A stretch of DNA of 64,000 nucleotides from JAJXUB01 sp047974805 (GCA_047974805.1 JBKECS010000050.1:1-64000), one strand, 5' to 3'; shown: positions 25,371 through 34,686, counted from the first letter of the stretch. Translations and numbers: made by a program. The notes: generated from the sequence alone by a model not told the origin.

Positions 25371-27265
25371 ATCGCCCGCACGTCATCTATCTCGCATGGG
25401 GCTTCCCACCGGCGGCGAAGTCTTGCACGTTCCGGATGCTCGCCACGGCGAACAGCTTCGCCCGGGCTGGTTGGGACGTCACCGTCATAACCTTGACCGA
25501 GGACGCCTGGGTTCACGAACAAGGGGTCGACCGGTCGCTGCTGGCCATGGTCGATCCGAGTATTGAGGTGCGCCGCTTCCCGTTCGAGCGCGAGGACATC
25601 GCCACCGACATCCGGCACTATTCGCAGGCGCGCGCCGAACAGCCGGTCAAGTGGCTCAAGGAACACCGCAGGCATGACACGGACCTCTTCCCGGAGGTGG
25701 TCTATGGCCGGTGGCGGGATGCCGCGATCGCTGCGGTGCTGGACACCCACGCTGAGCGGGCCGCTGATCTGTTCGTCACCTCGGCCACCCCGTACACCTT
25801 CTTTGCTCCGGCGCTGGCGCTGTGGGAGCAGGACCGCGTGCCCTATGTCCTGGACTATCGGGATTCGTGGGCGATTGACATCATCAAGGACCAGCCCGGG
25901 TTCGCACCGGACAGTCCGCAGGCGGTGTTTGAGCATGACGTGCTCTCCCATGCTGCCGAGGTGTGGTTCGTCAACGACGAGATCCGGGACGGGTATGCCG
26001 CGATCTACCCGCAATTCCGTGAGGTCCTCCACGTGGTCCGCAACGGCAGCGACGAATCCACCGGAACCGATCAGCTGCCCATCCGCATACCTGACCCGCA
26101 GGACGGGCTGACCTTCGGCTATTTGGGCACGGTGACGTTCGACGTCGCCCGGATGCGGGCCTTGTGCGACGGGTGGCGTCTCGCCGCCGGCCGCAGCGAG
26201 ATCATCGCTCGCAGTCGGCTGATCTTTCGGGGACACATGGGTACAGGATCTGCCCGCGGGCATACGGCCCAGGCCGACATCATCGAGCAAGGGGCGGACG
26301 TCGGCATTTCTTACGGCGGGCCGGTCCCCAAGGCGGAGACAGCCGGGGTCTACGCCCAATGGGATGCCTTGGTGCTGTGCCTCGTCGGTGGTCGGTATGT
26401 CACCTCGGGGAAGGTGTATGAGTACATGTCGACCGGCCTGCCCATCGTGTCGGTGCACGAATGGGACCACGCCGCGGCCGGTGTGCTCAACGGCTACCCC
26501 CTGTGGGTCCGCAACGATGGCGTGGACGCCACAGACATCGCCGACGCCTTCGTCGCGGCCGCGGATCGCGCGTGTGCTGCGAGTATCGAGGACCACCTTC
26601 AGGCTCGGACCTTCGCGCACCGTTTTGAGCGGTATGCCCAGATGGCCCCGGCCATCGCGCGGCTCACCGAGGCGTTCGGCGCCGGGGCTGTCCCGCGCGA
26701 GGAACAGGCGCCGCCGGCCAGTTCGAGGGTGTCGGTGCAGGGACCCGACGTGACCACTGCTACTGGGGAATGTGTCGTGGCCTTCTTCACCTTGCCCCTA
26801 AAGGACAAGGTGGTCTCGGGGCTGGCCGGGCTGGCGGCTCGTGGCGTGGACGTTCATCTCGTCGGGCCTGCCACGGTGGATATCGACGAGCGGGTCGCCG
26901 ATCTCGTCGTGGGGCTGCGGGCAGTCACCGCACCGGTGCGGCGCGAGGAGATCGGCGATGTCCGGCGCGGCTCTCCGCAATGGGTCAAGACGGTCGCAAC
27001 CAACACCTATCGTCGCCGGGTGCTCCGGCCGGTGGTGCGTCGACTGGGGCTGCCGGTGTCGTGGTGGATGGCGGTGAGCGCTTCGCCGCGGGTCCTGCAA
27101 CTTATCGACGAGGCGAGCCTGCTCGTGGCGTTGGACGACGGCGCCATCGCCATGGCATGGAATGCCGCGCGTCGGAACCCGTATGCGCCAGCGGTCAACG
27201 GGCTGGGTCCGGGCCTGGAACAGCTGGAGTCGCAGCTCGCGCAGGGCCAGGCGCGCGCCGGTTGA
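25367..27265 (+). CDS. GT4-like glycosyltransferase fused to an auxiliary domain
   Basis: 632 aa. Residues 1-440 repeat the 21800-23128 protein (YLAWGFPPAAKSCTFRM, YVLDYRDSWAIDII, LTFGYLGTVTFDVAR, GGRYVTSGKVYEYMSTGLPI). After a linker (about 440-465) the C-terminus repeats the 147-aa protein at 23125-23568. So the same two parts are separate genes in one copy and one chain in the other. GTG 25367 with AGGAG. Confidence 0.8.
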   Translation: MNRPHVIYLAWGFPPAAKSCTFRMLATANSFARAGWDVTVITLTEDAWVHEQGVDRSLLAMVDPSIEVRRFPFEREDIATDIRHYSQARAEQPVKWLKEHRRHDTDLFPEVVYGRWRDAAIAAVLDTHAERAADLFVTSATPYTFFAPALALWEQDRVPYVLDYRDSWAIDIIKDQPGFAPDSPQAVFEHDVLSHAAEVWFVNDEIRDGYAAIYPQFREVLHVVRNGSDESTGTDQLPIRIPDPQDGLTFGYLGTVTFDVARMRALCDGWRLAAGRSEIIARSRLIFRGHMGTGSARGHTAQADIIEQGADVGISYGGPVPKAETAGVYAQWDALVLCLVGGRYVTSGKVYEYMSTGLPIVSVHEWDHAAAGVLNGYPLWVRNDGVDATDIADAFVAAADRACAASIEDHLQARTFAHRFERYAQMAPAIARLTEAFGAGAVPREEQAPPASSRVSVQGPDVTTATGECVVAFFTLPLKDKVVSGLAGLAARGVDVHLVGPATVDIDERVADLVVGLRAVTAPVRREEIGDVRRGSPQWVKTVATNTYRRRVLRPVVRRLGLPVSWWMAVSASPRVLQLIDEASLLVALDDGAIAMAWNAARRNPYAPAVNGLGPGLEQLESQLAQGQARAG

Positions 27266-27517
27266 CTACCTCTCGCCCGGTTGGTGCGTTGAGGATCCGG
27301 AGGCATACATGGCCTGGGGCCCGAACCTGCGGGCGATGGCCAGGCGGGCCCCGTGTTCGGTCATGGATGCCGCGGCGGCGACTTCGCGCCAGGTGAAGCC
27401 CGCACGGCGGGCCGCAAGCATGGCGTGATCACGGGTGGTCAGGGCTGCGTCCTGGTTGGCGACGGCCTTCGAGACGAGATCGAGGGCCGACTCTTTGCAG
27501 CTGGCTGAGTCTGACAT
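27266..27517 (-). CDS. Small helix-turn-helix protein
   Basis: 83 aa. LTTRDHAMLAARRAGFTWRE and MTEHGARLAIARR form a sigma-region-4-like HTH; such small proteins occur in many actinobacteria. It ends directly against the stop of the fused transferase. ATG 27517 with GGAAG at 8-9 bases. Target unknown. Confidence 0.65.
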   Translation of the reverse strand: MSDSASCKESALDLVSKAVANQDAALTTRDHAMLAARRAGFTWREVAAAASMTEHGARLAIARRFGPQAMYASGSSTHQPGER

Positions 27518-27626
27518 GGGGGACTTCCAAACGACGGGACGCGATGACGATCAGTGGCAGCTGCTCGTCATCGATGGGACGATTCACGTCAGTCATCATA
27601 TCGTAAAGAAAACGTAAACTTCTTAA

Positions 27627-27839
27627 ATGCATCGTGGGGAGAACACCCTGACATCTCCCCATGTGCTGCGGGAATCATTCTTGGAATGGTCGATCAACCG
27701 TTGGGGCACCCAAGGCGCCGAGGTGGCTCGGCGTGGCGCTCCCGTCGGCGTGTCCGTCATCTGGACAGGGTATTGCCAAACTCCTATCGACCGAGATGAC
27801 CTGCAGCGAAGGCGGATTCTGAGCACGAAGGCCGCCTGA
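27627..27839 (+). CDS. Possible small leaderless gene
   Basis: 70 aa (HRGENTLTSPHVLRESFLEW..., ending ILSTKAA), no family recognised. The case for it is TAAACT (27615-27620) exactly 6 nt before the ATG, the same leaderless spacing as other genes here. The case against it is the lack of homology and the position in a control region. Confidence 0.3.
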   Translation: MHRGENTLTSPHVLRESFLEWSINRWGTQGAEVARRGAPVGVSVIWTGYCQTPIDRDDLQRRRILSTKAA

Positions 27840-27897
27840 TGCGCCGTTGCCCGCGTCCCGACGGGGGAATGGAAGGCAAGTGATTTGCCAAACGGAG

Positions 27898-27925
27898 TTG
27901 CGTTTGAGGTATCAACCGCTACTAT
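27898..27925 (+). promoter_or_regulatory. Candidate promoter of the CWB2 protein gene
   Basis: TTGCGT (27898-27903), 16-base spacer, TACTAT (27920-27925). This is one of the closest matches to a housekeeping promoter in the window, as expected for an abundant surface protein. Confidence 0.5.
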
Positions 27926-28014
27926 CGGTATCGCACTCGCGTGCAAGGGCGCATCCAACGGGAGGGTCCCTGGCGAAGTGTTTTCAGATCCCTGTTTACC
28001 TAGGAGACTTTCAG

Positions 28015-29121
28015 ATGGGTAAGACCCTAAGGACGGCAGCCGTGGCAGTTACGGCTGGCGCTGCTTCGATCGCACTCGCACTTCCTGCGATGGCGACTTC
28101 CGGGGACCCGTGGGCGGACAACTCGGACCCCATGACCGGCCAAGCGGAAAACTGGAACAACCTTGAGCACCTCTTCCGGGTTGCCGGTCCGGACCGCGTC
28201 AGCACCTCGATCAAGCTGATGAACTCCTCCTCCAAGGAGTGGGGCCGCACGGTCATCATCGCTCGTTCCGACGACTTCGCCGACGCGCTCGCCTCTGGCC
28301 CACTCGCCGACGTGCTCGACGCTCCGGTGTTGCTGTCCGCTCCGGGCAGCAGGATCGACGCCCGTGTCCTTGCCGCGATTGACGCCGGCGGGTTCGCCCG
28401 GGTTGAGCTCATCGGTGGCACCGGTGTCTTCACCGAAGGCGCCCGCACTCAGCTCGAGGGCTTGGGGTACAACGTCGTGCGTGACCGTGGCGTCGACCGC
28501 TACGAGACCGCCGTGGGTATCGCCAAGCGCACCCTGCAGATCGGTCTGGACGACCCTGCCGTGACCAAGCGCAACGTCAACGTCTACCTCGCCACCGGCG
28601 TGGACTTCCCGGACGCTCTCGCTGCCGGCGCGGCTGCCGCGGACAACGACGGTGTCGTCCTGTTGACCAAGGACAAGGTCATGGAGGACTTCACCTACAA
28701 CTTCCTGACCAGGCAGGCCGACACGATCCACGCGAAGATCAACGGTATCGAGATTCACACCGTGGGCGGCCAGGCCGAGACGGCCGCGAAGGCTCGCATC
28801 GAGGACATCGCGGACACCAACACCGGTGCTGACCGTTACGCGACCGCGGCCATGCTGTTCGGCAAGTACAAGAACGGCATCAACAAGGTGGCCATCGTCT
28901 CCGGTGAGGGCTTCGCCGACGGCGTCGTCGCCGGTGCGTGGGTTGCCAACCACGACGGTGCGCTGCTGCTCACCAAGAACGCGATGCTCCCGGCTCCGAC
29001 CAAGGCCATCCTGGCGACTCCGACCTGGGCTGACGGCGACACCGACATCGTCGTTGTCGGTGGCACCGGCTCGGTTTCTCCTGCGGTCAGCGCAGAGATC
29101 GCCGAGCTGATGACCTGGTGA
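28015..29121 (+). CDS. Exported protein built of cell-wall-binding repeats (CWB2)
   Basis: 368 aa. A signal peptide ends at ALPAMA. The mature part is three CWB2-type repeats, each with a (G/V)xDRxxT(S/A) start: RVAGPDRVSTSIK, DRGVDRYETAVGIAK, NTGADRYATAAMLFG, and VELIGGTGVF / IVVVGGTGSV ends. Such repeats anchor proteins to anionic wall polymers. No enzymatic domain is present, so it is a wall-bound structural or S-layer-like protein. AGGAG lies 8 bases before the ATG. The glycan locus next door could make its ligand; this is inference. Confidence 0.88.
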   Translation: MGKTLRTAAVAVTAGAASIALALPAMATSGDPWADNSDPMTGQAENWNNLEHLFRVAGPDRVSTSIKLMNSSSKEWGRTVIIARSDDFADALASGPLADVLDAPVLLSAPGSRIDARVLAAIDAGGFARVELIGGTGVFTEGARTQLEGLGYNVVRDRGVDRYETAVGIAKRTLQIGLDDPAVTKRNVNVYLATGVDFPDALAAGAAAADNDGVVLLTKDKVMEDFTYNFLTRQADTIHAKINGIEIHTVGGQAETAAKARIEDIADTNTGADRYATAAMLFGKYKNGINKVAIVSGEGFADGVVAGAWVANHDGALLLTKNAMLPAPTKAILATPTWADGDTDIVVVGGTGSVSPAVSAEIAELMTW

Positions 29122-29166
29122 CAAGCCACACGTGAGCAGTCGAGGATGACTCTCGACTAACCACCA

Positions 29167-29214
29167 CAGCGAATGCCCCGAACCCCAAACAGGGATTCGG
29201 GGCATTCGCTGTTT
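29167..29214 (+). terminator. Rho-independent terminator after the CWB2 gene
   Basis: A 16-bp perfect stem CAGCGAATGCCCCGAA/TTCGGGGCATTCGCTG followed by TTTCG. The remaining 135 bases before the dioxygenase gene show nothing clear. Confidence 0.8.
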
Positions 29215-29349
29215 CGTCATCTGTGCGGGACCCGGAATGGACACAGAGTTGACGGGGCAGCCGTTCCGATGAGCCGAACGCCGCCCGAGCGCGCGCCGCG
29301 GGCGACGGATGCTGATGACTCGCGCACCGGCACATGCAAGGAGGCAGTC

Positions 29350-30264
29350 ATGGGTGTTATGCGTTTGGGGTACGTCCACGCCAGGGTGATGGACCTGACC
29401 GAGGCCCAAGCCCACTATCAGGGCATCCTGGGTCTCTACCCGGTCCATCAGGGCGATGGGAAGACCTACTACAAGGGCTGGGACGAGTGGGACCACCACT
29501 CGTTGGTCCTGGAAGAGGGCGGGGTTGGCGTCGTCAAGCTCGGGCTCAAGGTCGAGGACCCGGCGGACATAGACCGGTACGAGGGGCTGGCCCGCACGTT
29601 CGGGGTAACCACCTCACGGATGAGTGCGGGGGAGAACCTCGAGGTCGGTGACGGGCTGAGGGTCACTTTGCCCAATGATCACCTCATCGAGCTCTATCAC
29701 GAGATGACCCAAGTCGGGGTCGAGGTCGGCACGCACAATCCGGACGCCTTCCCCGACCATCTCCTTGGCGTGGGCGCACCCGCGCTGGACCATGGATTGT
29801 TCGTCGGCCCGGAGATGGAGGCCACCGAACGCTTCTTCATGGAAGTCCTGGGCCTCTATGCCTCCGAGCGCATGCTGCAGGACGACTCGCACGGCGCACC
29901 CCTCGTCGCCACCTGGCTCAGCTGCGGCAACAAATCCCACGATATCGCCTTCCTCGCCGGTCCTGAGACGAAGCTGCACCACGTCGCCTTCATGCTCAAG
30001 GACTGGAACAAGGTATGCGACGCGGCTGACCTCCTGCTCCATCGCGGCTACCAGCTCGACCTGGTGCCCACCCGGCACGGCATCACCCGGGGCGAGACGA
30101 CCTACTTCTTCGACCCATCCGGGAACCGCAACGAGACCTTCTCCGGCGGCTACCTGATGTACAAGGACCGCCCCACGGTCACCTGGACGATGGATCAGCT
30201 CGGCAAGGGCCTGGACTACTACCGCCGAGAGGTCACCGACACCTTCCTCACCGTTTCGACCTGA
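29350..30264 (+). CDS. Extradiol ring-cleavage dioxygenase (catechol 2,3-dioxygenase type)
   Basis: 304 aa, two VOC repeats as in XylE-type enzymes. Fe(II) ligands are His in the C-terminal domain start (LDHGLFVGP), His in KLHHVAFML and Glu in SGNRNETF. Opens catechol rings beside the hydroxyls using O2. AAGGAGG before ATG 29350. No other aromatic-degradation gene is in the window; the nearest regulator is the damaged IclR gene facing it. Confidence 0.88.
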   Translation: MGVMRLGYVHARVMDLTEAQAHYQGILGLYPVHQGDGKTYYKGWDEWDHHSLVLEEGGVGVVKLGLKVEDPADIDRYEGLARTFGVTTSRMSAGENLEVGDGLRVTLPNDHLIELYHEMTQVGVEVGTHNPDAFPDHLLGVGAPALDHGLFVGPEMEATERFFMEVLGLYASERMLQDDSHGAPLVATWLSCGNKSHDIAFLAGPETKLHHVAFMLKDWNKVCDAADLLLHRGYQLDLVPTRHGITRGETTYFFDPSGNRNETFSGGYLMYKDRPTVTWTMDQLGKGLDYYRREVTDTFLTVST

Positions 30265-30271
30265 TCTCATC

Positions 30272-30310
30272 GGGTAGCCGGGCAAGGGGCGCTCTCTTCC
30301 CCGGCTACCC
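30272..30310. terminator. Bidirectional hairpin between convergent genes
   Basis: GGGTAGCCGGG pairs with CCCGGCTACCC (11 bp) in the gap between the dioxygenase and the IclR gene. No T-run on either side. Confidence 0.5.
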
Positions 30311-30326
30311 CGGGCCATGGGGCGCA

Positions 30327-31135
30327 TCAGGCGCGAGCGCCGGGGTAATCGATGCCTTGGGCCTCCTGTTCATCGTCGCTCAGGCTGTGGTCGATCAGCC
30401 CGCGCGACACCGACGTTGCCGCGTCCTGGACCCACCGGATGTACTCGCTGCGATGCCGCTCGAAGCGGTTGACCGGGGCGCTCATGCTCAGCGCCGCGAC
30501 GACCGCGCCCAGTTCGTCTCGGATGGGGGCTGCGACGCAATAGACGTCATCGACGGTTTCACCCAGGTCCACCGCAAAGCCCTGCTGGCGGACGCGACCG
30601 GTTTCGGCGCGGAAGGCGTCGGCACCGGTGATGGTTCTCGGCGTATGCCGACTCAACTCGTTCTGGCTGAGGTACTCCTCGATCGCGGCCGGCTCGTTGT
30701 ACGAGATGAGGATCTTCCCCACCGCCGTGCAGTGCAGATCCAGCCGGGCACCGATGGGGGCGCCCTGGACCCTCAGGTTGTGTGTCCCGGTGACTTTGTC
30801 AACGTAGAGGGCGTGGTCCTGCTCCCGGACGGCGACGTGGCAGGTCTCCCCGAAACGGGCGGACAACCGGGTCATGACCGCTGCGGCGACGGGTCGGACG
30901 TCCATGGTGCGGCGGCGGACTTCGGCAAGTTCGATAACGCGCCACCCCAGGCGATAGCGGCCCCCTGTGCGCCACTGGAGCAGCCCGATCTCGCACAGGC
31001 TGGAGAGCAACGCGTGCGCGCTTGATCGGGGGATCCCCAGGGCCGCCGCCGCCTCGGAGACGCGCCACTCGGGTCGCTTGGTGGTGAACGGTCGAGTAGC
31101 TGCCCGACCTTGTCCACGGTATGCAGCGTCGCCAC
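30327..31135 (-). pseudogene. IclR-family regulator interrupted by a frameshift
   Basis: The ligand-binding part is intact (HCTAVGKILISY, VYCVAAPIRDELGAVVAALS). The HTH is split over two frames: a start with perfect AGGAGG at GTG 31135 reads VATLHTVDKVGQLLDR, and the next helix, FTTKRPEWRVSEAAAALGIP then RSSAHALLSSL, is in another frame. One missing base in the 31086-31090 region (CGTTCACC on the coding strand) explains it. The intact 227-aa downstream frame lacks the first HTH helices. Either a real inactivation or a sequencing error. Confidence 0.75.
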
Positions 31136-31271
31136 GGCCACCTCCTCATGGACGAGTGGACCCCAGCCTGCCGCCCGTCCCGGAACGCGACAAGCCCTCG
31201 TTCCGCATGACCGAACGCCACGTATGCCCTCGCCCCAGTGTCCTCGCCCGGGAACGGGAGACGTGGACGGG

Positions 31272-32954
31272 CTACTCCACCATGTTGATGTGTGACCGGA
31301 TCGTGTCGGCATACGCTTGCCAATCCCCGGCGGGGTCGAGGCCAAGCACCGCTGCCCACGCGCCGACCTCTTCGTCGTAGTACTTGTGCCCGTGGCCGGC
31401 AGACTGACTGAGGCCCACCGCCATATCCGCGGTGACCTGCCAAAACGTAATGACGGGCAGCCAGTGCATGGTCGGGTTGACGTCCGCGCCGCGTGGCTCT
31501 TGTAGCCACGCGGGCTGGTCGAACAACAGATCCGGTGACCACCACACCACCGGATCGGACGGATGCTGGATGTAGACGAACCGTGGAGCTTTCCACTCCT
31601 CGAAGGGGCGCCCGACGTAGTCCGTGGTCAAACCGCGATCGCCGGCAACGAACCGGATGTGGTCACCGTTATCGATCACCGGCGAGATCTGCGGGGACCC
31701 CTGAAGTCGGGTCGCGAACAACTCACCAATATTGGCGGTGAACCGTGGCGTCCCACTCCACACCCCGCCTTCTGCCCGCGTGAGCATGTCATCGACGCCG
31801 CTGAACGCACTGTTCCCGCCGTATGCTCCGAGGGATTCGCCGGAGACCACGAGCTGGGGCCGGCGATCCTGAGGGAGCTTGGCCCACTCGGTGTAGACGG
31901 CGTCGAACAATGCCCTGCCGGCCTCGACGGGGGATTGTCGGTCGGCGACGAAGGCGACATGGCTGGGCAGATAGGAATACTGCATCGCCGCGATTGCACA
32001 ATCCCCATTGCTGAGGAACTCCAGGGACTGGGCCGACCACTCGTTGATCCAACCGGTCCCCGTGGTGGTAAACACCGCCAGGACCTTTCGGTCGAAGGCG
32101 CCGGTGCGGTGGAGCTCGGACACCACGTGGGCAGCTGCCTGCTGAAGATCACCGTCGTGGGGCAACGCGGCATACGTGCGGATCGGCTGCTCGGCAGGCC
32201 TGCCAGTGACCGAGCTGATCGTGGCCGCTTTCGTCGCCAAGGCAGTGAAGCGTTGCCCCTCGAAGCCCAGCGAATCCCAGGCATACGGTGACCCGGGCCC
32301 GCCGGTGATCATCGACGAGGTCGGGGCAGGCAGATCCGGGTGCTGCGCGTTGGCGCTCGCGGCCGCCCGGGAAAAGGCGTTAAGCACACCACGGGCCAGC
32401 ACGAGGTCGGTGAATAGGCCGGCGATGGCGGTCACGACGACGACACCGACCGCGACGGCGATGAGGTTGGGCACCAAGGCCGCCGCTCGAGTATGCACGC
32501 CGCGATAGAACAGGCGCAGCAGGCGACCGAGGGTGATGAACAGGGTCGCAACCACGCTCATGACCACGAACGCGCCAACCCACTGGGGAAAGGACAGCGG
32601 AGGGAGAGAGAGCAGTTGGGCGGTGACCGCCTGGGAACGGATGTTGGCGACCATGGACCAGGCGAACGAGGCCGCTACCCAGAGGATGAGCAGCCCTTGG
32701 AGGACCCGACGCTGCCACGCACCGACGCAGATGTGCAGCTCGAGCAGCCGGGCAAGCCGTCGAGCCGCCCAATGCAGCAGCGCCCCCAGCCCGTAGCCGA
32801 TCGCGGCCAACACCCCGGAGATCGCGCCCTGCAGCAGCCACAGCCGCGGCAGCAGCCCGGGGGAGAACGAGGCGATGACGAACCCGATGGCCGCGATGAT
32901 GCCAAAGCCCGAATAGCCCCGGACGAGCCACCGTGCCGCCCGAGGAACTTGCAT
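31272..32954 (-). CDS. Membrane-anchored alpha/beta hydrolase (Abhydrolase_9 type)
   Basis: 560 aa. The N-terminal half has about five membrane helices. The C-terminal half is an alpha/beta hydrolase with nucleophile motif SGESLGAYG and repeats the family pattern (INEWSAQSLEFLSNGDCA, IQHPSDPVVWWSPDLL). Family members are widespread in actinobacteria and their substrate is unknown; a lipid or ester substrate is likely. ATG 32954, divergent from the aminotransferase gene. Confidence 0.8.
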   Translation of the reverse strand: MQVPRAARWLVRGYSGFGIIAAIGFVIASFSPGLLPRLWLLQGAISGVLAAIGYGLGALLHWAARRLARLLELHICVGAWQRRVLQGLLILWVAASFAWSMVANIRSQAVTAQLLSLPPLSFPQWVGAFVVMSVVATLFITLGRLLRLFYRGVHTRAAALVPNLIAVAVGVVVVTAIAGLFTDLVLARGVLNAFSRAAASANAQHPDLPAPTSSMITGGPGSPYAWDSLGFEGQRFTALATKAATISSVTGRPAEQPIRTYAALPHDGDLQQAAAHVVSELHRTGAFDRKVLAVFTTTGTGWINEWSAQSLEFLSNGDCAIAAMQYSYLPSHVAFVADRQSPVEAGRALFDAVYTEWAKLPQDRRPQLVVSGESLGAYGGNSAFSGVDDMLTRAEGGVWSGTPRFTANIGELFATRLQGSPQISPVIDNGDHIRFVAGDRGLTTDYVGRPFEEWKAPRFVYIQHPSDPVVWWSPDLLFDQPAWLQEPRGADVNPTMHWLPVITFWQVTADMAVGLSQSAGHGHKYYDEEVGAWAAVLGLDPAGDWQAYADTIRSHINMVE

Positions 32955-33022
32955 GATCAGCAGGCTAGCGACCTGGCGTCGGCCAGGTATGGCAAGCGGG
33001 CAAAGGGGGCATGATAAGCGCT

Positions 33023-34402
33023 ATGAGCGAACCCACCACGCCGTCGGCTCTGGCCGACGTCACAAGCATGGATGAGGCCACGGTGCGACGCCTGGACCGG
33101 GAGCACGTGTTCCACTCCTGGAGCGCACAAGCACAGATCGACCCGCTGCCCATTGCCGAGGCATCTGGGAGCTACTTCGTCGACTACGCCGGCAAGCGCT
33201 ACCTGGACTTCTCCAGCCAACTGGTCAACGTCAACATCGGCTACCAACACCCCCGGCTCGTCGCGGCCATCGCCGAGCAGTCCGCCCGCCTGACCACGGT
33301 CGCGCCAAGCTTCGCCAACGATGCCCGGTCCGAGGCGGCACGACTGATCGCCGAGGTCGCTCCGGGGAGTCTGAACAAGGTCTTCTTCACCAACGGCGGC
33401 GCGGACGCCAATGAGCACGCCATCCGGATGGCGAGGCTGCATACGGGTCGGACCAAGGTGCTCTCGACCTACCGGAGCTATCACGGCGCCACCGGCGGTG
33501 CGATCACCCTGACCGGTGACCCGCGTCGCTGGCCCTCCGACGCCTTCGCCGCGCCGGGTATCGTCCACTTTTGGGGTCCGTATGCCTACCGCTCCAGCTT
33601 CCACGCCACGACAGAGCAGGAGGAAGCCGAGCGGGCGTTGACGCACCTGCGGGACGTCCTGCAGGTTGAGGGCCCAGCGACGGTCGCGGCGATCATCCTC
33701 GAGACCGTTGTCGGCACCAACGGCGTGCTGGTGCCGCCGCCGGGCTACCTCGAAGGGGTCCGCCAAATCTGTGACGAATACGGGATGATCTATATCGCCG
33801 ACGAAGTGATGAGTGGGTTCGCCCGCTGCGGCGAATGGTTCGCCGTGGACCACTGGGGCGTGACTCCGGACTTGATCACCTTTGCCAAGGGTGTCAACTC
33901 CGGGTATGTCCCGCTGGGCGGCGTGATCATCTCCGAGGACATCGCGGGGACCTTTGCGCAGCGGCCCTATCCGGGCGGATTGACGTATTCCGGGCACGCC
34001 TTGGCGTGTGCCAGCGCGGTGGCGTCGATGACGATCCTCCGCGACGAAGGGATCGTTGAGCATGCTCGCGCCTTGGGCGATGTCATCGCCAAGGGCGCGG
34101 ACGACCTGGCCTCACGGCACCCGAGCATCGGAGAGGTTCGGGGGCTCGGTGCGATGTGGGCGATCGAGCTGGTGAAGAACCGGCAGACCCGCGAACCCTT
34201 GGTGCCATTCAACGCCTCCGGGGCGCAGGCAGGACCCATGAATGCCGTCGCGGCCGCATGTAAGGAGCGCGGTTTGTGGCCATTCGTTCACTTCAACCGG
34301 ACGCACATCGTGCCTCCGTGCACGACCACCGAGGACGAGGTGCGCGAGGGCATGGCCATTCTCGACGAGGCGTTGACTGTTGCCGACGGCTTTGTCGATT
34401 GA
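33023..34402 (+). CDS. Class III aminotransferase (PLP-dependent)
   Basis: 459 aa. PLP-binding Lys is in TFAKGVNSGYVPLGG, the Asp in IYIADEVMSGFARCG, and the phosphate-binding region is FTNGGADANEHAIRMA. The subgroup resembles taurine/beta-alanine-pyruvate aminotransferases. Start: ATG 33011 (AAAGGGGG one base away) or 33023; the latter has a more usual distance from the G-run. Substrate not predictable. Confidence 0.85.
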   Translation: MSEPTTPSALADVTSMDEATVRRLDREHVFHSWSAQAQIDPLPIAEASGSYFVDYAGKRYLDFSSQLVNVNIGYQHPRLVAAIAEQSARLTTVAPSFANDARSEAARLIAEVAPGSLNKVFFTNGGADANEHAIRMARLHTGRTKVLSTYRSYHGATGGAITLTGDPRRWPSDAFAAPGIVHFWGPYAYRSSFHATTEQEEAERALTHLRDVLQVEGPATVAAIILETVVGTNGVLVPPPGYLEGVRQICDEYGMIYIADEVMSGFARCGEWFAVDHWGVTPDLITFAKGVNSGYVPLGGVIISEDIAGTFAQRPYPGGLTYSGHALACASAVASMTILRDEGIVEHARALGDVIAKGADDLASRHPSIGEVRGLGAMWAIELVKNRQTREPLVPFNASGAQAGPMNAVAAACKERGLWPFVHFNRTHIVPPCTTTEDEVREGMAILDEALTVADGFVD

Positions 34403-34548
34403 TCCGACCGAACACTGAGGCCAGCCATCGTTCCACCGGGCGTGGCGGTCATCGTCTTCCCAGGTCACAGACCCTTATGCGCGGAACGTTACCGATTCGT
34501 GATCTTTTTCGAATGGATCGACGACATGGCGGGGTTACGTGCAGAAAG

Positions 34549-34581
34549 ACATTCATGTAATTCGTTGAATTGCATGAATGT
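34549..34581. promoter_or_regulatory. AT-rich dyad upstream of the NlpC/P60 gene
   Basis: ACATTCATG and CATGAATGT (9 bp) enclose AATT...AATT around CGTTG, an almost perfect 33-base dyad. It lies in an AT-rich patch (34540-34650), striking in this G+C-rich DNA, 106 bases before the start codon. Candidate operator or RNA hairpin. Confidence 0.5.
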
Positions 34582-34686
34582 AATTCAAAACGGTCGTGTT
34601 GCAGGGGAAAATCTCTGTGGCAAATGGGAATTGTGTGAAAATTGGTTCTAGGCTCGCGGGACAGGCTCACATCTGAGAGGTCCACC

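Larger units (their letters stand above)
27518..28014. other. AT-richer control region before the CWB2 protein gene
   Basis: 497 bases with only one weak short frame (27627-27839). Contains an AT-rich patch with CGTAAA twice (27602-27620) and the best promoter candidate for the CWB2 gene at 27898-27925. The stretch between the promoter and the gene gives a leader of about 80-90 bases. Confidence 0.5.

Noticed and set aside
28027..29499. 490-aa minus-strand open frame over the CWB2 gene
   Set aside because: Antisense shadow; the plus strand has a signal peptide, repeats, ribosome site and terminator.
34403..34686. A ydaO-type c-di-AMP riboswitch before the NlpC/P60 gene
   Set aside because: Such genes often have one and disA is in the window, but I cannot find the conserved core; only the AT-rich dyad is seen. 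A covariance-model search would decide.
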